From assembly GCA_964035575.1 (NCBI GenBank), contig OZ037874.1, forward strand, positions 558,001-622,000: a stretch of 64,000 bases of DNA. Direction: 5' to 3'. The notes beneath the pieces are model-generated. The model was given only the letters and a program-made list of their open reading frames with translations. It made no database searches and was not told the origin of the DNA. The translations under genes were made by a program, and so were the position numbers. Below, piece after piece: positions 45,352 through 54,920 of the stretch. This DNA is from Rhynchopus sp. YZ270_cl-10. Lineage: Eukaryota; Euglenozoa; Diplonemea; Diplonemida; Diplonemidae. The number at the start of each line of letters is the position of its first letter. The first letter of the stretch is position 1.

Positions 45352-46729
45352 CCCCCCCCCCCCTTCCTTGCCTCCTTGTCTTTAAACACTGAACCTCACA
45401 CAGTTCGATACCTATGTGGGTAACGTATTGTCTCGGCCTTCGTTTGCCGAGACAAGTTTTGCTGCTTTTTAAGCTGTGTGTGTGTGTGTGTGTACGAGAA
45501 GCACATCCATCTTACGAGTTTTCCCTTTTATTTTATCAAAAAATTTTTTTAATCAAAAAACGCATTTCCCCCTTGTTGTTATTGTTGTTACTATTACTGT
45601 AAGACAAAAAAAAAATCTGGTACCGAATAACCTAGTTGTCGGTCCAATTAGAGTCAAATAGCGTCTACTTATTTTACTATTTGAGTATAATTTAGAGTTT
45701 TCGAAACTCCATCTGGACTCAAATAATCTGATAACACTCTAATAACGACATGATTAGAGTATTATTAGAGTACCCAAAATTATTTTTTCGACATCACAAA
45801 ATTACCCTAGGGTCCTCACTCCCATGTCCTCAATACTGGGTGCAAAATGCAAATAAAGGATGCACTTACGAGGAGTTTTGAAGGTTCACAGCTCGGGAGA
45901 ACAGTGGGTAACCCTTCTCGGCTAGTACAAACTTAAGAATTTTCTGATGGAACTTACCAAAAATCAATTTTCTTTCAACCCCAAAAACACCTGCAACACC
46001 CCTGCTACTTCGGTAGCCCAATTTTTTTTTTTGGCCAACAGTTTCAGTTGTTTTTTTTCCCCCCCAGAATTTTTACGTTCCAGCATTTTTTTTTGTTTTG
46101 CAGTATTATTTTATTGTCTTTCATAGTATCTGGATCCAGATTCCAGGTATTTCCAGCTTAATAGCATTCCAACATAATAACCTGGAATTCACCTGGATTT
46201 GATTTGACCTGGAAAAACCCTCTAATTTTGTGAAAAATCTGAGAAACCTACTAGAATCACCTGGATCTGGATACTACCCAGGGTCTTTTTTGTATTGTTT
46301 TTAGCCGCACCTAATACCCAAGGTGTATGAGGGCAATTGATGATTCGTACTTATTATTGTTTCATTTTGGGTTCATCCAAAGGATGTGGCCCTACGATTT
46401 CCCCCCCCTATTTTCCGCTTTTTTTACTGTCAGAGTCTCTCCTGCGCCAATTTGTTGTGCTGGCACCCTGATGGGTTCATTTGCGGCTGACTTCACAACA
46501 TTTGCCTTTGGTGACAGAAGGCAGGTGCTATCAACATATGAGACAGACGTCTTCGTGTTTTTCATTTGACAGCAAAAAAGAAAGCCATCCTCACTCTTTT
46601 TTTTTGTACCATCCCTCCTTCTAGGCAAACACACCCTCGGCGTGGAGTGTGCTGTGCTCAGGATGGGCTGTGTTGCTGGTGTGATCGTTCTCTACCCCTG
46701 TACCCTCCTCTCCACACACACACATCAGG
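45352..46729 (+). promoter_or_regulatory. Duplicated upstream region of the long surface-protein gene, interrupted by insertions
   Basis: Blocks at 45362-45545, 46285-46565 and 46600-46729 match 57652-58315, the region directly upstream of copy 2, in the same order. Shared landmarks are CAGTTCGATACCTATGTGGG, GGGCAATTGATGATTCG, CATATGAGACAGACGTC and GTGGAGTGTGCTGTGCTC. The extra sequence at about 45600-46280 includes a MITE-like unit. The LINE at 46730 now separates this region from its gene by 8.2 kb. Promoter role is inferred from position and conservation. Confidence 0.55.
46124..46276. mobile_element. 153-bp MITE-like inverted unit
   Basis: TAGTATCTGGATCCAGATTC at 46124 pairs imperfectly with CACCTGGATCTGGATACTA ending 46276. 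CCTGGAATTCACCTGG units lie between. The block is absent from the paralogous flank near 57870. No clear target duplication was found. Confidence 0.5.
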
Positions 46730-46759
46730 GGGGGAACGAGGGAAATTAACACTATCACA

Positions 46760-48883
46760 ATGCAAAACCCGGCTGGCCTCCATGCGGCATCCCCCGGCAA
46801 CGTCGAGATTCTCGACGGCGAACAAGCCGGACAGCAGGTAGTGCGCCCCCTCGTGCTGACACTCCAACCACCGCGGGAATACCGCATCCACCCCTTCCCC
46901 TCCAGCTTCCTGCAGGCACAGGCCACGGCCATGCTGAAGCAGATGGAGTGGGAAGCCGAGGTGACGGGCAGGAAGGCGGACGTCCTTCAGGTCACCGCCC
47001 CGCATCCGCCCCCCAACACAGAGCTCGACATCAACGGGCACCGCATGTCCATCCAGGACATGGACACCATCCGTGCCGAGCGGAAAAGGAGGGAGGAGGA
47101 AAAGCGGCTGAAGAAGGAGCACCGCGCACACGAGGACGCCATTGCGGCCCTGTTGGCGGCCTTGCAAGGCGTCAAGCGAACAGGTGGGCGGGGAGGTGGT
47201 AGGGGCTACACCGCGAAGGACGTCGTCGTCCCCGTCGCGCACCTCCACGCGGTGCTGAAGGTCATCGCCCAGGACCGCACCAAGCAAACGCCCACGACAC
47301 CTGCCACACCACTGCCCTCCCCTACAGTTCCAGTCACAACCACCACTGCTGCTGCGTCTGCGCCTAGTGAGGTTACTGCACCTGTGTCTGCTGTGCCTGC
47401 TACACCTGCTGTGTCTGCTACACCCGCTGCTACACCCGCTACTGCACCCGCTACTACACCTGCACCTGAGCTTGCACAGCTGCGGCAGGAGTTTGCTGCT
47501 GCGTTGCAGCGGGCGAAAGAGGAGGCAGCTGCCGTGACAAGGCAGATGACGGAGAAGGCAGTGGAGAACGCAGAAGGCACGCAGCTCCTCCTCGAGCAGC
47601 TCCGCGAAGAGGTGAGGGCCACCAAGGCGCTGGCCGTTGACCAGGTGGGGGTGTCCACGGAACTGCAGGCAGTGAAGAAGAAGGCGGAACGCGCGGCAAA
47701 GCAGGCGACCAATGCACTCGAAGCAGCCACCGCCACTAATCTGAGGGTCGTTACCTTTGAGAGGGAGGAAATGGAAGACATCCGCCTTCAACTCCACAAC
47801 CAAAAGAAGGAGCAGCAGGTCATCGTCAAAGCCATTTCTGGAGTGCAGTCCGGCGCACCCGCTGCCACCCAACTAGCGGTCAGAATGGAGCTGTTGGAGG
47901 AACGGGTGATGCAAGTGACGCAGGCACAAGACAAGGCACAAGACACGTCAACCAGAACCGCAAGCCAGCAGACCCAGCAGGCGGAGGAGCTGCAGTCCGC
48001 GTACGTGAAGTTGCACGCGTGGACAACCGAGGTTGCGGCGAAAGCTACCACCGCCAGCAGCACGGCTGAACAGCTCGTGGAGGCACACAAGAGAGCTGAG
48101 GCCGCTGTTCCCCACCTCCAGGAAGGGCTGCAAGAACAGGGCAGGCGCACGCAGCAGGCGGCAGCTGATACTGTTGTGGTATCAGCCATGGCTGAAGAGG
48201 CCCTGAAGAAGGCGCACCAGACCGACGACAGGCTGACAGCCGCAGCGAACCGCCTCAGCAACGAAGTCAACCTCCTCCGGAGTCAAGCAGAGGAGGAGGC
48301 GGCATTGGCCCGGCAGCGCAACCACGCTCTCGAAGCCAAAACGAAGGAGGCCCTGATGCAAACACAGCGGGGTACGGCCAACCTGGTTGACGCCGCCACC
48401 ATCAAGTTCGCCGCCGTGGACGGGGAAGCGCAACGGATAAAGGAGGACCAGGAGCAGGCGATGCGTTACCAGTGCAAACACAATGGTGAGGTGGAAGCGG
48501 CGCTGGAACACGTCGTCAGCACACATGATAGGACTGAGCAGCAACCACCAGCGTCGCATCAGCAGTTGAAGCCACTGGTGCAGGAGGCACCGCCGAATCT
48601 CCCCCAGCAAAAGCCCACCTCAGCCCCGAGCGACAACCACGATAGGTCCATCGCCCGGAGCGCGGGGGAAATGCCGCGGGCTACACGGATGGAACAGATC
48701 GCCGATACGTTCAACCGGGCTAAGAAGATCGTGACAGGGCCGTACAGCGTGGGCCCGAAACCACAAGCGAAGGAAGGGAAAGGGAAGGGACCGACGGCGA
48801 CAAAGGGGACCAAGTCCGCAGGGCAGCCGCTCATCACGAGCTTCGCAACAGTCCCCCGTGAACGCAATCAGGATCGGCAATGA
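46760..48883 (+). CDS. LINE ORF1 protein (Ala/Gln-rich coiled coil)
   Basis: 707 residues from ATG 46760 to TGA 48881-48883. ORF1 proteins of LINEs usually bind the element RNA. No zinc knuckle or RRM could be recognised. Residues about 95-120 are Lys/Glu-rich, 165-235 form a Pro/Thr/Ala-rich linker, and about 235-560 look like a long coiled coil of Ala, Glu, Gln, Lys heptads. The C-terminal 60 residues are basic (FNRAKKIVTG, EGKGKGPTATKGTK) and could bind nucleic acid. The end overlaps the open frame of ORF2 by 26 nt. Function inferred from position in the element. Confidence 0.8.
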   Translation: MQNPAGLHAASPGNVEILDGEQAGQQVVRPLVLTLQPPREYRIHPFPSSFLQAQATAMLKQMEWEAEVTGRKADVLQVTAPHPPPNTELDINGHRMSIQDMDTIRAERKRREEEKRLKKEHRAHEDAIAALLAALQGVKRTGGRGGGRGYTAKDVVVPVAHLHAVLKVIAQDRTKQTPTTPATPLPSPTVPVTTTTAAASAPSEVTAPVSAVPATPAVSATPAATPATAPATTPAPELAQLRQEFAAALQRAKEEAAAVTRQMTEKAVENAEGTQLLLEQLREEVRATKALAVDQVGVSTELQAVKKKAERAAKQATNALEAATATNLRVVTFEREEMEDIRLQLHNQKKEQQVIVKAISGVQSGAPAATQLAVRMELLEERVMQVTQAQDKAQDTSTRTASQQTQQAEELQSAYVKLHAWTTEVAAKATTASSTAEQLVEAHKRAEAAVPHLQEGLQEQGRRTQQAAADTVVVSAMAEEALKKAHQTDDRLTAAANRLSNEVNLLRSQAEEEAALARQRNHALEAKTKEALMQTQRGTANLVDAATIKFAAVDGEAQRIKEDQEQAMRYQCKHNGEVEAALEHVVSTHDRTEQQPPASHQQLKPLVQEAPPNLPQQKPTSAPSDNHDRSIARSAGEMPRATRMEQIADTFNRAKKIVTGPYSVGPKPQAKEGKGKGPTATKGTKSAGQPLITSFATVPRERNQDRQ

Positions 48884-51800
48884 GGCTGTTCAAACGAACC
48901 CCTCACACAACTCAAACCCTCCCTCTCCAACGATCACCATTCCATCCCGACTTCCATCCTTTCAACCCCAGCACCCTCAGCATATCATCCCCCTACCTCT
49001 CATGACGGCGACCCTAGCAGTCCCTCCGAAAGTATATCTCCCGCTTGTGACAACGCCAGCATCTCCAGAGATGAGCATCGACTCAAAGATTGGATACGCG
49101 TCCGCGTGCGGGAAGCATCGTACAAATATGAGAGGCGGGGGGGATGACCCTATTGCAGAGAGAGCAGAGAATAATGTGTGGCTGGACCGGACAGCAGCGA
49201 GCTTGCACACCTCCCGTCACGTGATCCCTGGGGACGGCAACTGCCTCTTTAGGGCGCTCGCCTCACAATGCACCGGGAGTATATGTGCGGCCTCCTTGCG
49301 CAGAGACGTCATCAGCCACCTGCGCACAAACGAAGAGTCCAGGTACCTGTATGAAGCCGGGCCGGCAGCAGCCACGACCTCGTTCAGCATATACCTGGAC
49401 CACATGAGCCGTGACGGCACCTACGGGGACCACCTCTGCTTGCAGGCGGCAGCGACGATCCTCAAGGCGGAGGTATGGGTCCTCAACGCCAGCACGGGAA
49501 GTCGTGGCACACTGCGACGTGAGGGCTGCCCTGCCCAACGGAACCGTGTGCTGGGACTAACGTACAGACCTGATCATTATCACATACTCAGAATCCCGAT
49601 GGCTCTCCTCCGAAGTCTACGAGCCTGTCAGAACGGCATTCTCCCCCTCGAGGCACCGTCTCCGGCGAACAGGAACAGACGGCAACCCCGAGCTCCGCCT
49701 ACACCCGCACCCAGACCCCTAACCATCACCACCATCAACGTAACGTCGCTGCAAACGCACCACCGTGACGTGGCTGACCTCCCGGCTGATATCCTTGCCT
49801 TACAGGAGACAAGGGTCGGGAAGGAACACATGGGCACACATGGGCAATACTTCCACGCAAAAGGAAGGGAGGTACACTGGGGAAAGGCCCTCGCAAAGAC
49901 GGGAGGAGGCGAGCGCCAGCAAATCGCACCGGGAGGCGTGGCGATAATGACCAAGAGTGGCCTGATAGCGCAAACCATCGCGCCTAAATCACCGGTGGAA
50001 AAACGCTGTCACGATTCAACGAGGGTGGTCCACACAGCTGTTGCGGTGGGCGCAGGGGCTGCCTTCCACGTCATCTCCCTCTACGCACACGCAGGCCAGG
50101 AGGCGGCGGCCGAACGAGAAGCACTCATCAAGGACGCATTGGAGATGGCAACTGGCCTGGGTCACGCAGTCCCAGTCATCATCATCGGGGACTTCAACTG
50201 CAACGCCTCCAATAGCGTCACTCTTGCGGCAGCGCAGAGATCTGGAAGATGGGTTGATGTGGCGGAGAGCCTAGCCGCTGCCCAACGGACCCCTCCACCT
50301 TTCACCTGCAGAACGGCCAACTCGAACGGAACGCGGATTGATATGTGCCTGGCGAATGCGACGGCAGCACCAGCGATCTATAAAGTGACAGTTGACTCCA
50401 GCTTCGACGACTGCCCTTTCCCGACACATGTACCGCTCACCTTCACCCTCGACCTAAACGTATATTCTGGCCGCACCCGGAGATGCGTGCTCCCCAAGCC
50501 CTTCCCACTGGATAGACCAAGGAACACCCCAGAGACTGCGGTGGCATTTGCTAGCCAGCTGGAGAAAAACGACAGGAGCGAGGCATCAGGAGAAAGCAAG
50601 CTTGCTGAGTTTGCAGAGGTGGGTGAGAAGTTCCTACTCCTCCTCCATGAGGACAGCATAGCGTCCCCACATTCTGATTACTGCGGGCGAAGCGAGACAT
50701 CCCTTGTGAAGACGGCCAGGCACGCCACAAAGCACAGCAGCAAAAATGGGGCGTCCTCAAAGCTAACAAGGGCGAGGGACGCTGTCATGGGAAACCTACG
50801 CACGCTTCTCCAAATAGGAAGGGCCAGACTGCTTGTGGACAAGCCGTACGCAATGACCCGCAGGGAGAGGTACGCGTGGGAGGCGCTGTCCCGACTCCGA
50901 GGAGGCCCGCTGAGGGATGAGATCACTGAGGCCCTCTTCGTACCAAACCCCGGAGTGGATTACCTGCACCGCCTCCTAGAGAAACTCGAAGGCTCCCAGA
51001 GAGAAGCCTTTGCCGCCATGAAGGCACAACGCAGTCTGCATTGGAAGCACACCATGCAAAACGTTGGGAGCAAAGGTCAAGGTGCCATCTTCGACTATGT
51101 GGCTGACCGCTTCACCACGCCGGCAGCGTTCATGAAGCAACAAGATGGCACTCTCACGGCTGACCCAGCCAAGGTTGACTCCCTCCTCAGAGACAACCAG
51201 GCATGGGGTGGTATATTCCAAAAATACGCCTCCTCACCCGAGCCAAGTTGGGACTCCTTCCTCGCAGTGTACGAAGATGTACTACCGGCGGCAGAAGACA
51301 TGACTTGTGAACCCATCAAGGTGGAAGATGTACACAAGGCACTCAAACGTATGAAGCGTACCACCTCACCAGGCATGCACGGATGGAGAGCACACGAAGT
51401 GGAACAGCTACCTGACTCTATCATCGCCATCCTTGTGGAATGCCTAAATGCCGTCGAACGGGACGGCGTGTGGCCTGAAGCCCTCATGCAAGCACTGGTG
51501 CCGCTAATCCCGAAACCAGACAGTGATGGAGACCCCCTGTCGCAACGACCCATCACCATCACGGCGGTCCTCTATAGGATATGGGCATCGATACGTGCTC
51601 AATCCGCCTTTCCGTGGTTGGACAAGTTGTCACCTGCAGGATTGCACGGGTGCAGGCCCAAACACGGGACGGAGGACTTGTACTGGCACCTCGCAGCACA
51701 GTTAGAATGCGCACACCTCACCGGTGAACACATCTTTGGAGTAGCCATAGACTTTAAGAAGTGCTTTGATACCGTCCCCATCAACATCGCGATGTGCCTT

Positions 51801-54800
51801 GCAGCGAGACTGGGCTTCAATGGAGTGGTGCTATCGGTACTCAGAGAGGCTTATGTGAAGATGAAGAGACACTTCCGGTGCAACGGGTCTGTGGGAGAAC
51901 CCTTCACACCAACCAATGGTATCATGCAGGGGTGCCCATTGAGTGTGATCCTAATAAACATTGTTATCAGCGTATGGATGCGTGAGGTCGACAGCAAGGG
52001 GGCTGAGACCACATCATTCGTTGACGACATCTACGCCACTGCCCCATCTCACCAGCTCCAGCAGATGGCCGTTGACCGAACAGTGATCTTCTCTCACCAC
52101 ACCCAGATGGACATCAGCGTCTCAAAGTCGCTCACCTTCTCCACGTGCCGCACGCGCCCATGTGAAATCAAGGTGATCAACGTGCAAACCGGAGAGCTAA
52201 TGTGCCACAACCCTCCGACGTTCCTCCCTGTCAAGAACAGCTTCGACAGCACAGGGGTCATGCAGCACGCACAACCAGGCACCAACCTTAGCTCCTTGCC
52301 CGTCTCCAATCGCATCTCCAACAGGTCCTCAAACGCGGTGAAGAACCTGGGAAGGGTGCGGTCCCTCCCAACACCAGTAAACCACCGAGACCACATAGCG
52401 GCAATGACTGCGGGGTCAAAGTGCTATTATGGCGCGTCCGTGACTTACCTGTCCCCGGAGAAACGGGCAAAACTTCAGAAAAACTTCACAGCAGCTGTCT
52501 GGACCGGGCCTTCGCGACGTGCTGTGGTGGCGGTCATGCACATCCTACAGCACGGCCACCGACTAGACCCGGAGATGGTCTTCCACATTCGCAGGCTACG
52601 TGCGTGGATCAAACAGATGAGAAGAGAAAACTGCAGACATCTATGTGCGGTGGCGTGGCAGCACAGAGATTCCCTGTCCTACGGACCGTTCTTCCTCCTC
52701 AATGAATCACTGAACGCCTTGGGGTGGGACTGGGTTGCCCCCAACCAAGTCAGATTCACCAACGAATCAGGAGACCAAACCCTGCTGGACGTTGACACCC
52801 TCACCGAAAAGCAAGCCACGTCAGTCGAGGCCGAGGCACGTCACAAACTGCGGAATGCCCTAATGAGGTCCCTTGCGAACAAGCGATCGAGCGACTACGA
52901 CGGACTCCAACATGGTGTTGACGGCAGAGTGACCAGGCACCTGCTGGAAGACCCCGAGAGCAACTTAACCGGGTACCAGAAAGGCATCCTTCGCTCCATC
53001 ATCGCAGGGGCAATGACAACAACGGGTAGATCCGGCCTCATCACCGACGGATGCCCTTACTGTGAGACCGAAGCCCGCGAAACAGTTCGCCATATGTGGT
53101 GGGAATGCAGTGCGTGGGAGGAGGTACGCAGCCGTCACCCTGTCGCAGCCGCGGACAGGACGGACTGGCCGAACTGTCTGGTCATTTGCGGGGTGGCACC
53201 ACGGTACCGTCACGACTGCCACGACAACGTTCTCCCGCGAGACGACCACGAGAGGATCGCACTAGTGAGAAATCTGCAAAGGCTATTCATAGAGATAGTC
53301 AGGCAAAGACAGATTCGAGATGACCGCCCAGCAGAGTCGGCCCGCCACCACCGCCTGGTTGACTACCCATGGGGATGGTCTTCTCCCCAACCCATGCGAG
53401 TGCAACTCCCTTCACTGCGTTACCAAGACGTGGGGGCCATATGGAAACACAGTGAAGACCTATGGTACGCAACCAACCACTGGGTAAACAGTCTGCAATG
53501 GGCGCATAACGGATCGGAGCACTCCGTTAGCTACATTGAGCTCGCAATAGACTTCGAGCTGACCACGGGACTTTCCTTGCCGGGTATCAAGAACCGTAGA
53601 TACCAGCCATACTGTGCGTCTCAAACCGTGTGCACTGTGCGCAACACCCTAGAAGGCCGCCAGGGCACAGAGGTGTTCTTTGATGGTGGTGCTAGACAGA
53701 ACGGTACGGTATTTGCGAGGGCAGGGGCAGGAGCAGTTGTCTACATCGACGGGGTGAAGGCAGCATCCGTAGCTACGCCCCTGCCATTTGCAAGAAGCAA
53801 CAACGTTGCCGAGTACGAAGGGGCTAGCAGTGGCCTTTGCCTTCTTCGCGACCTACCCCCAGAAGTGTGTGGCCAGGCGACCATATACGGTGACTCTAAA
53901 CTGATCATCGAGCACATCAAGGGGAACACAACATGCAAAGAGAACCTCCAGCCATTCCTCCACCGCATCAGGGCCCAAATCCGAGACCTGCAACCCCGCT
54001 ACGTCATCGAATGGCGCCACGTCAAGCGGAACCTCAACACTGACGCTGACGCTCTCAGCAATGAAGCGATGGATACGGTCGAAGTTGCGAGGGCGGAGCA
54101 GCTAAGCCAGGCAGCTGCAGAATACCCTCTCTTCCAAAAGAGCGTATGGGCCAAAGCACTGTCACTGCAGAGCCTCACCCGTGACCTACGCAGTGTGGTC
54201 CAAGTCGACAGTTGGACCAGAGGCAAAGAGGGAGGTGTCACCAGTCTGACAGCGCTCGGAGGGACAGTGGTGCAAGGGGTAAACCGACGGGCTGTGCTTT
54301 CCGCCAAGACAGAGGCCGTCCTCCGCCACCTCAACGCCCACAACATCCGCAGCGAACAGCCGCATGGCCCTAGCTCCATCCTGTATGAGGAGAGCCAAGC
54401 ATGGGCAGCACGGTTCTACCCCCAGGACCACTACGCCGCGAACTGGACGGAGGCATCCAGCCAGGCACGGGGCAGAGCGGCGGTGGACACTGCAGCCTTC
54501 AGGTCCAGACCCCCGCGACCAGCCCCCGCGGGGGCCCGCAAGAACGCCAAAATCATCTCATGTGAGAGCCACGGAAAAGTCAGATGTGTGTCCTGTGTGA
54601 AAGTGCGAGCCGTAGTGGAAACCTGCTGCAACCTGCACCACAGAGAGGATGATGGCCTTGAGCTTGTGATGGACTTCTGCCTGAGCCACAGATTGACGCG
54701 CTGTGGGGCCTGCCACTTGGACAGAAAAAGCCTAAACGAATGCTGCCACTCCTGCCACCCGCAATTCAAGCACGCGGCCCAGGAAGGCATTCAACCACTG

Positions 54801-54842
54801 CATCACCGTCACGACCCTTCGGGGGCGTCTGCCGTGACGTGA
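48858..54842 (+). CDS. LINE ORF2 polyprotein: OTU protease, AP endonuclease, RT, RNase H
   Basis: 1994 codons; residue numbers count from 48858. The frame opens with GTG; its first ATG is at 49002 (residue 49), 119 nt after the ORF1 stop. OTU domain about 118-245, with Asp/Cys in PGDGNCLFRAL and His in RPDHYHIL. AP endonuclease about 293-535 (INVTSLQ, LQETRVG, IIIGDFNCNA). Reverse transcriptase about 840-1110 (LIPKPDSDG, AIDFKKCFDTVP, GIMQGCPLSV, catalytic FVDD near 1054). A CPYC...H...C zinc-finger-like motif is near 1398. RNase H about 1605-1745 has its four acids in FFDGGARQNG, AEYEG, YGDSKLI and NTDADAL. The last 95 residues form a Cys/His-rich cluster (about 1903-1968). It copies element RNA into nicked target DNA. 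Confidence 0.95.
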   Translation: MNAIRIGNEAVQTNPSHNSNPPSPTITIPSRLPSFQPQHPQHIIPLPLMTATLAVPPKVYLPLVTTPASPEMSIDSKIGYASACGKHRTNMRGGGDDPIAERAENNVWLDRTAASLHTSRHVIPGDGNCLFRALASQCTGSICAASLRRDVISHLRTNEESRYLYEAGPAAATTSFSIYLDHMSRDGTYGDHLCLQAAATILKAEVWVLNASTGSRGTLRREGCPAQRNRVLGLTYRPDHYHILRIPMALLRSLRACQNGILPLEAPSPANRNRRQPRAPPTPAPRPLTITTINVTSLQTHHRDVADLPADILALQETRVGKEHMGTHGQYFHAKGREVHWGKALAKTGGGERQQIAPGGVAIMTKSGLIAQTIAPKSPVEKRCHDSTRVVHTAVAVGAGAAFHVISLYAHAGQEAAAEREALIKDALEMATGLGHAVPVIIIGDFNCNASNSVTLAAAQRSGRWVDVAESLAAAQRTPPPFTCRTANSNGTRIDMCLANATAAPAIYKVTVDSSFDDCPFPTHVPLTFTLDLNVYSGRTRRCVLPKPFPLDRPRNTPETAVAFASQLEKNDRSEASGESKLAEFAEVGEKFLLLLHEDSIASPHSDYCGRSETSLVKTARHATKHSSKNGASSKLTRARDAVMGNLRTLLQIGRARLLVDKPYAMTRRERYAWEALSRLRGGPLRDEITEALFVPNPGVDYLHRLLEKLEGSQREAFAAMKAQRSLHWKHTMQNVGSKGQGAIFDYVADRFTTPAAFMKQQDGTLTADPAKVDSLLRDNQAWGGIFQKYASSPEPSWDSFLAVYEDVLPAAEDMTCEPIKVEDVHKALKRMKRTTSPGMHGWRAHEVEQLPDSIIAILVECLNAVERDGVWPEALMQALVPLIPKPDSDGDPLSQRPITITAVLYRIWASIRAQSAFPWLDKLSPAGLHGCRPKHGTEDLYWHLAAQLECAHLTGEHIFGVAIDFKKCFDTVPINIAMCLAARLGFNGVVLSVLREAYVKMKRHFRCNGSVGEPFTPTNGIMQGCPLSVILINIVISVWMREVDSKGAETTSFVDDIYATAPSHQLQQMAVDRTVIFSHHTQMDISVSKSLTFSTCRTRPCEIKVINVQTGELMCHNPPTFLPVKNSFDSTGVMQHAQPGTNLSSLPVSNRISNRSSNAVKNLGRVRSLPTPVNHRDHIAAMTAGSKCYYGASVTYLSPEKRAKLQKNFTAAVWTGPSRRAVVAVMHILQHGHRLDPEMVFHIRRLRAWIKQMRRENCRHLCAVAWQHRDSLSYGPFFLLNESLNALGWDWVAPNQVRFTNESGDQTLLDVDTLTEKQATSVEAEARHKLRNALMRSLANKRSSDYDGLQHGVDGRVTRHLLEDPESNLTGYQKGILRSIIAGAMTTTGRSGLITDGCPYCETEARETVRHMWWECSAWEEVRSRHPVAAADRTDWPNCLVICGVAPRYRHDCHDNVLPRDDHERIALVRNLQRLFIEIVRQRQIRDDRPAESARHHRLVDYPWGWSSPQPMRVQLPSLRYQDVGAIWKHSEDLWYATNHWVNSLQWAHNGSEHSVSYIELAIDFELTTGLSLPGIKNRRYQPYCASQTVCTVRNTLEGRQGTEVFFDGGARQNGTVFARAGAGAVVYIDGVKAASVATPLPFARSNNVAEYEGASSGLCLLRDLPPEVCGQATIYGDSKLIIEHIKGNTTCKENLQPFLHRIRAQIRDLQPRYVIEWRHVKRNLNTDADALSNEAMDTVEVARAEQLSQAAAEYPLFQKSVWAKALSLQSLTRDLRSVVQVDSWTRGKEGGVTSLTALGGTVVQGVNRRAVLSAKTEAVLRHLNAHNIRSEQPHGPSSILYEESQAWAARFYPQDHYAANWTEASSQARGRAAVDTAAFRSRPPRPAPAGARKNAKIISCESHGKVRCVSCVKVRAVVETCCNLHHREDDGLELVMDFCLSHRLTRCGACHLDRKSLNECCHSCHPQFKHAAQEGIQPLHHRHDPSGASAVT

Positions 54843-54920
54843 GCACCCCCCCCCCTTTTTGGGGCCATATTCTGAGCAAGAATTACCCCTACTAGTTATC
54901 AAACACACATCAGGCATTTT

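Larger units (their letters stand above)
46730..54902 (+). mobile_element. Full-length OTU-domain LINE (non-LTR retrotransposon)
   Basis: 8173 bp, bounded by a perfect 12-bp target duplication ACACACATCAGG at 46718-46729 and 54903-54914. Two long overlapping open frames occupy nearly all of it, leaving a 30-bp 5' leader and a 60-bp 3' tail without poly-A. AP-endonuclease, reverse transcriptase and RNase H in ORF2 place it near the I/R1/Tad-like LINE groups; the extra OTU protease-like domain is unusual. The uninterrupted target exists at 37104-37123 and 58311-58330, with a G in place of one A. Both ORFs look intact, so the copy is young and may be active. Confidence 0.93.

Noticed and set aside
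46658-47872. 404-codon minus-strand frame opposite LINE ORF1
   Set aside because: Shadow of the GC-rich ORF1 codons; no conserved domain, Leu/Arg/Cys-rich composition.
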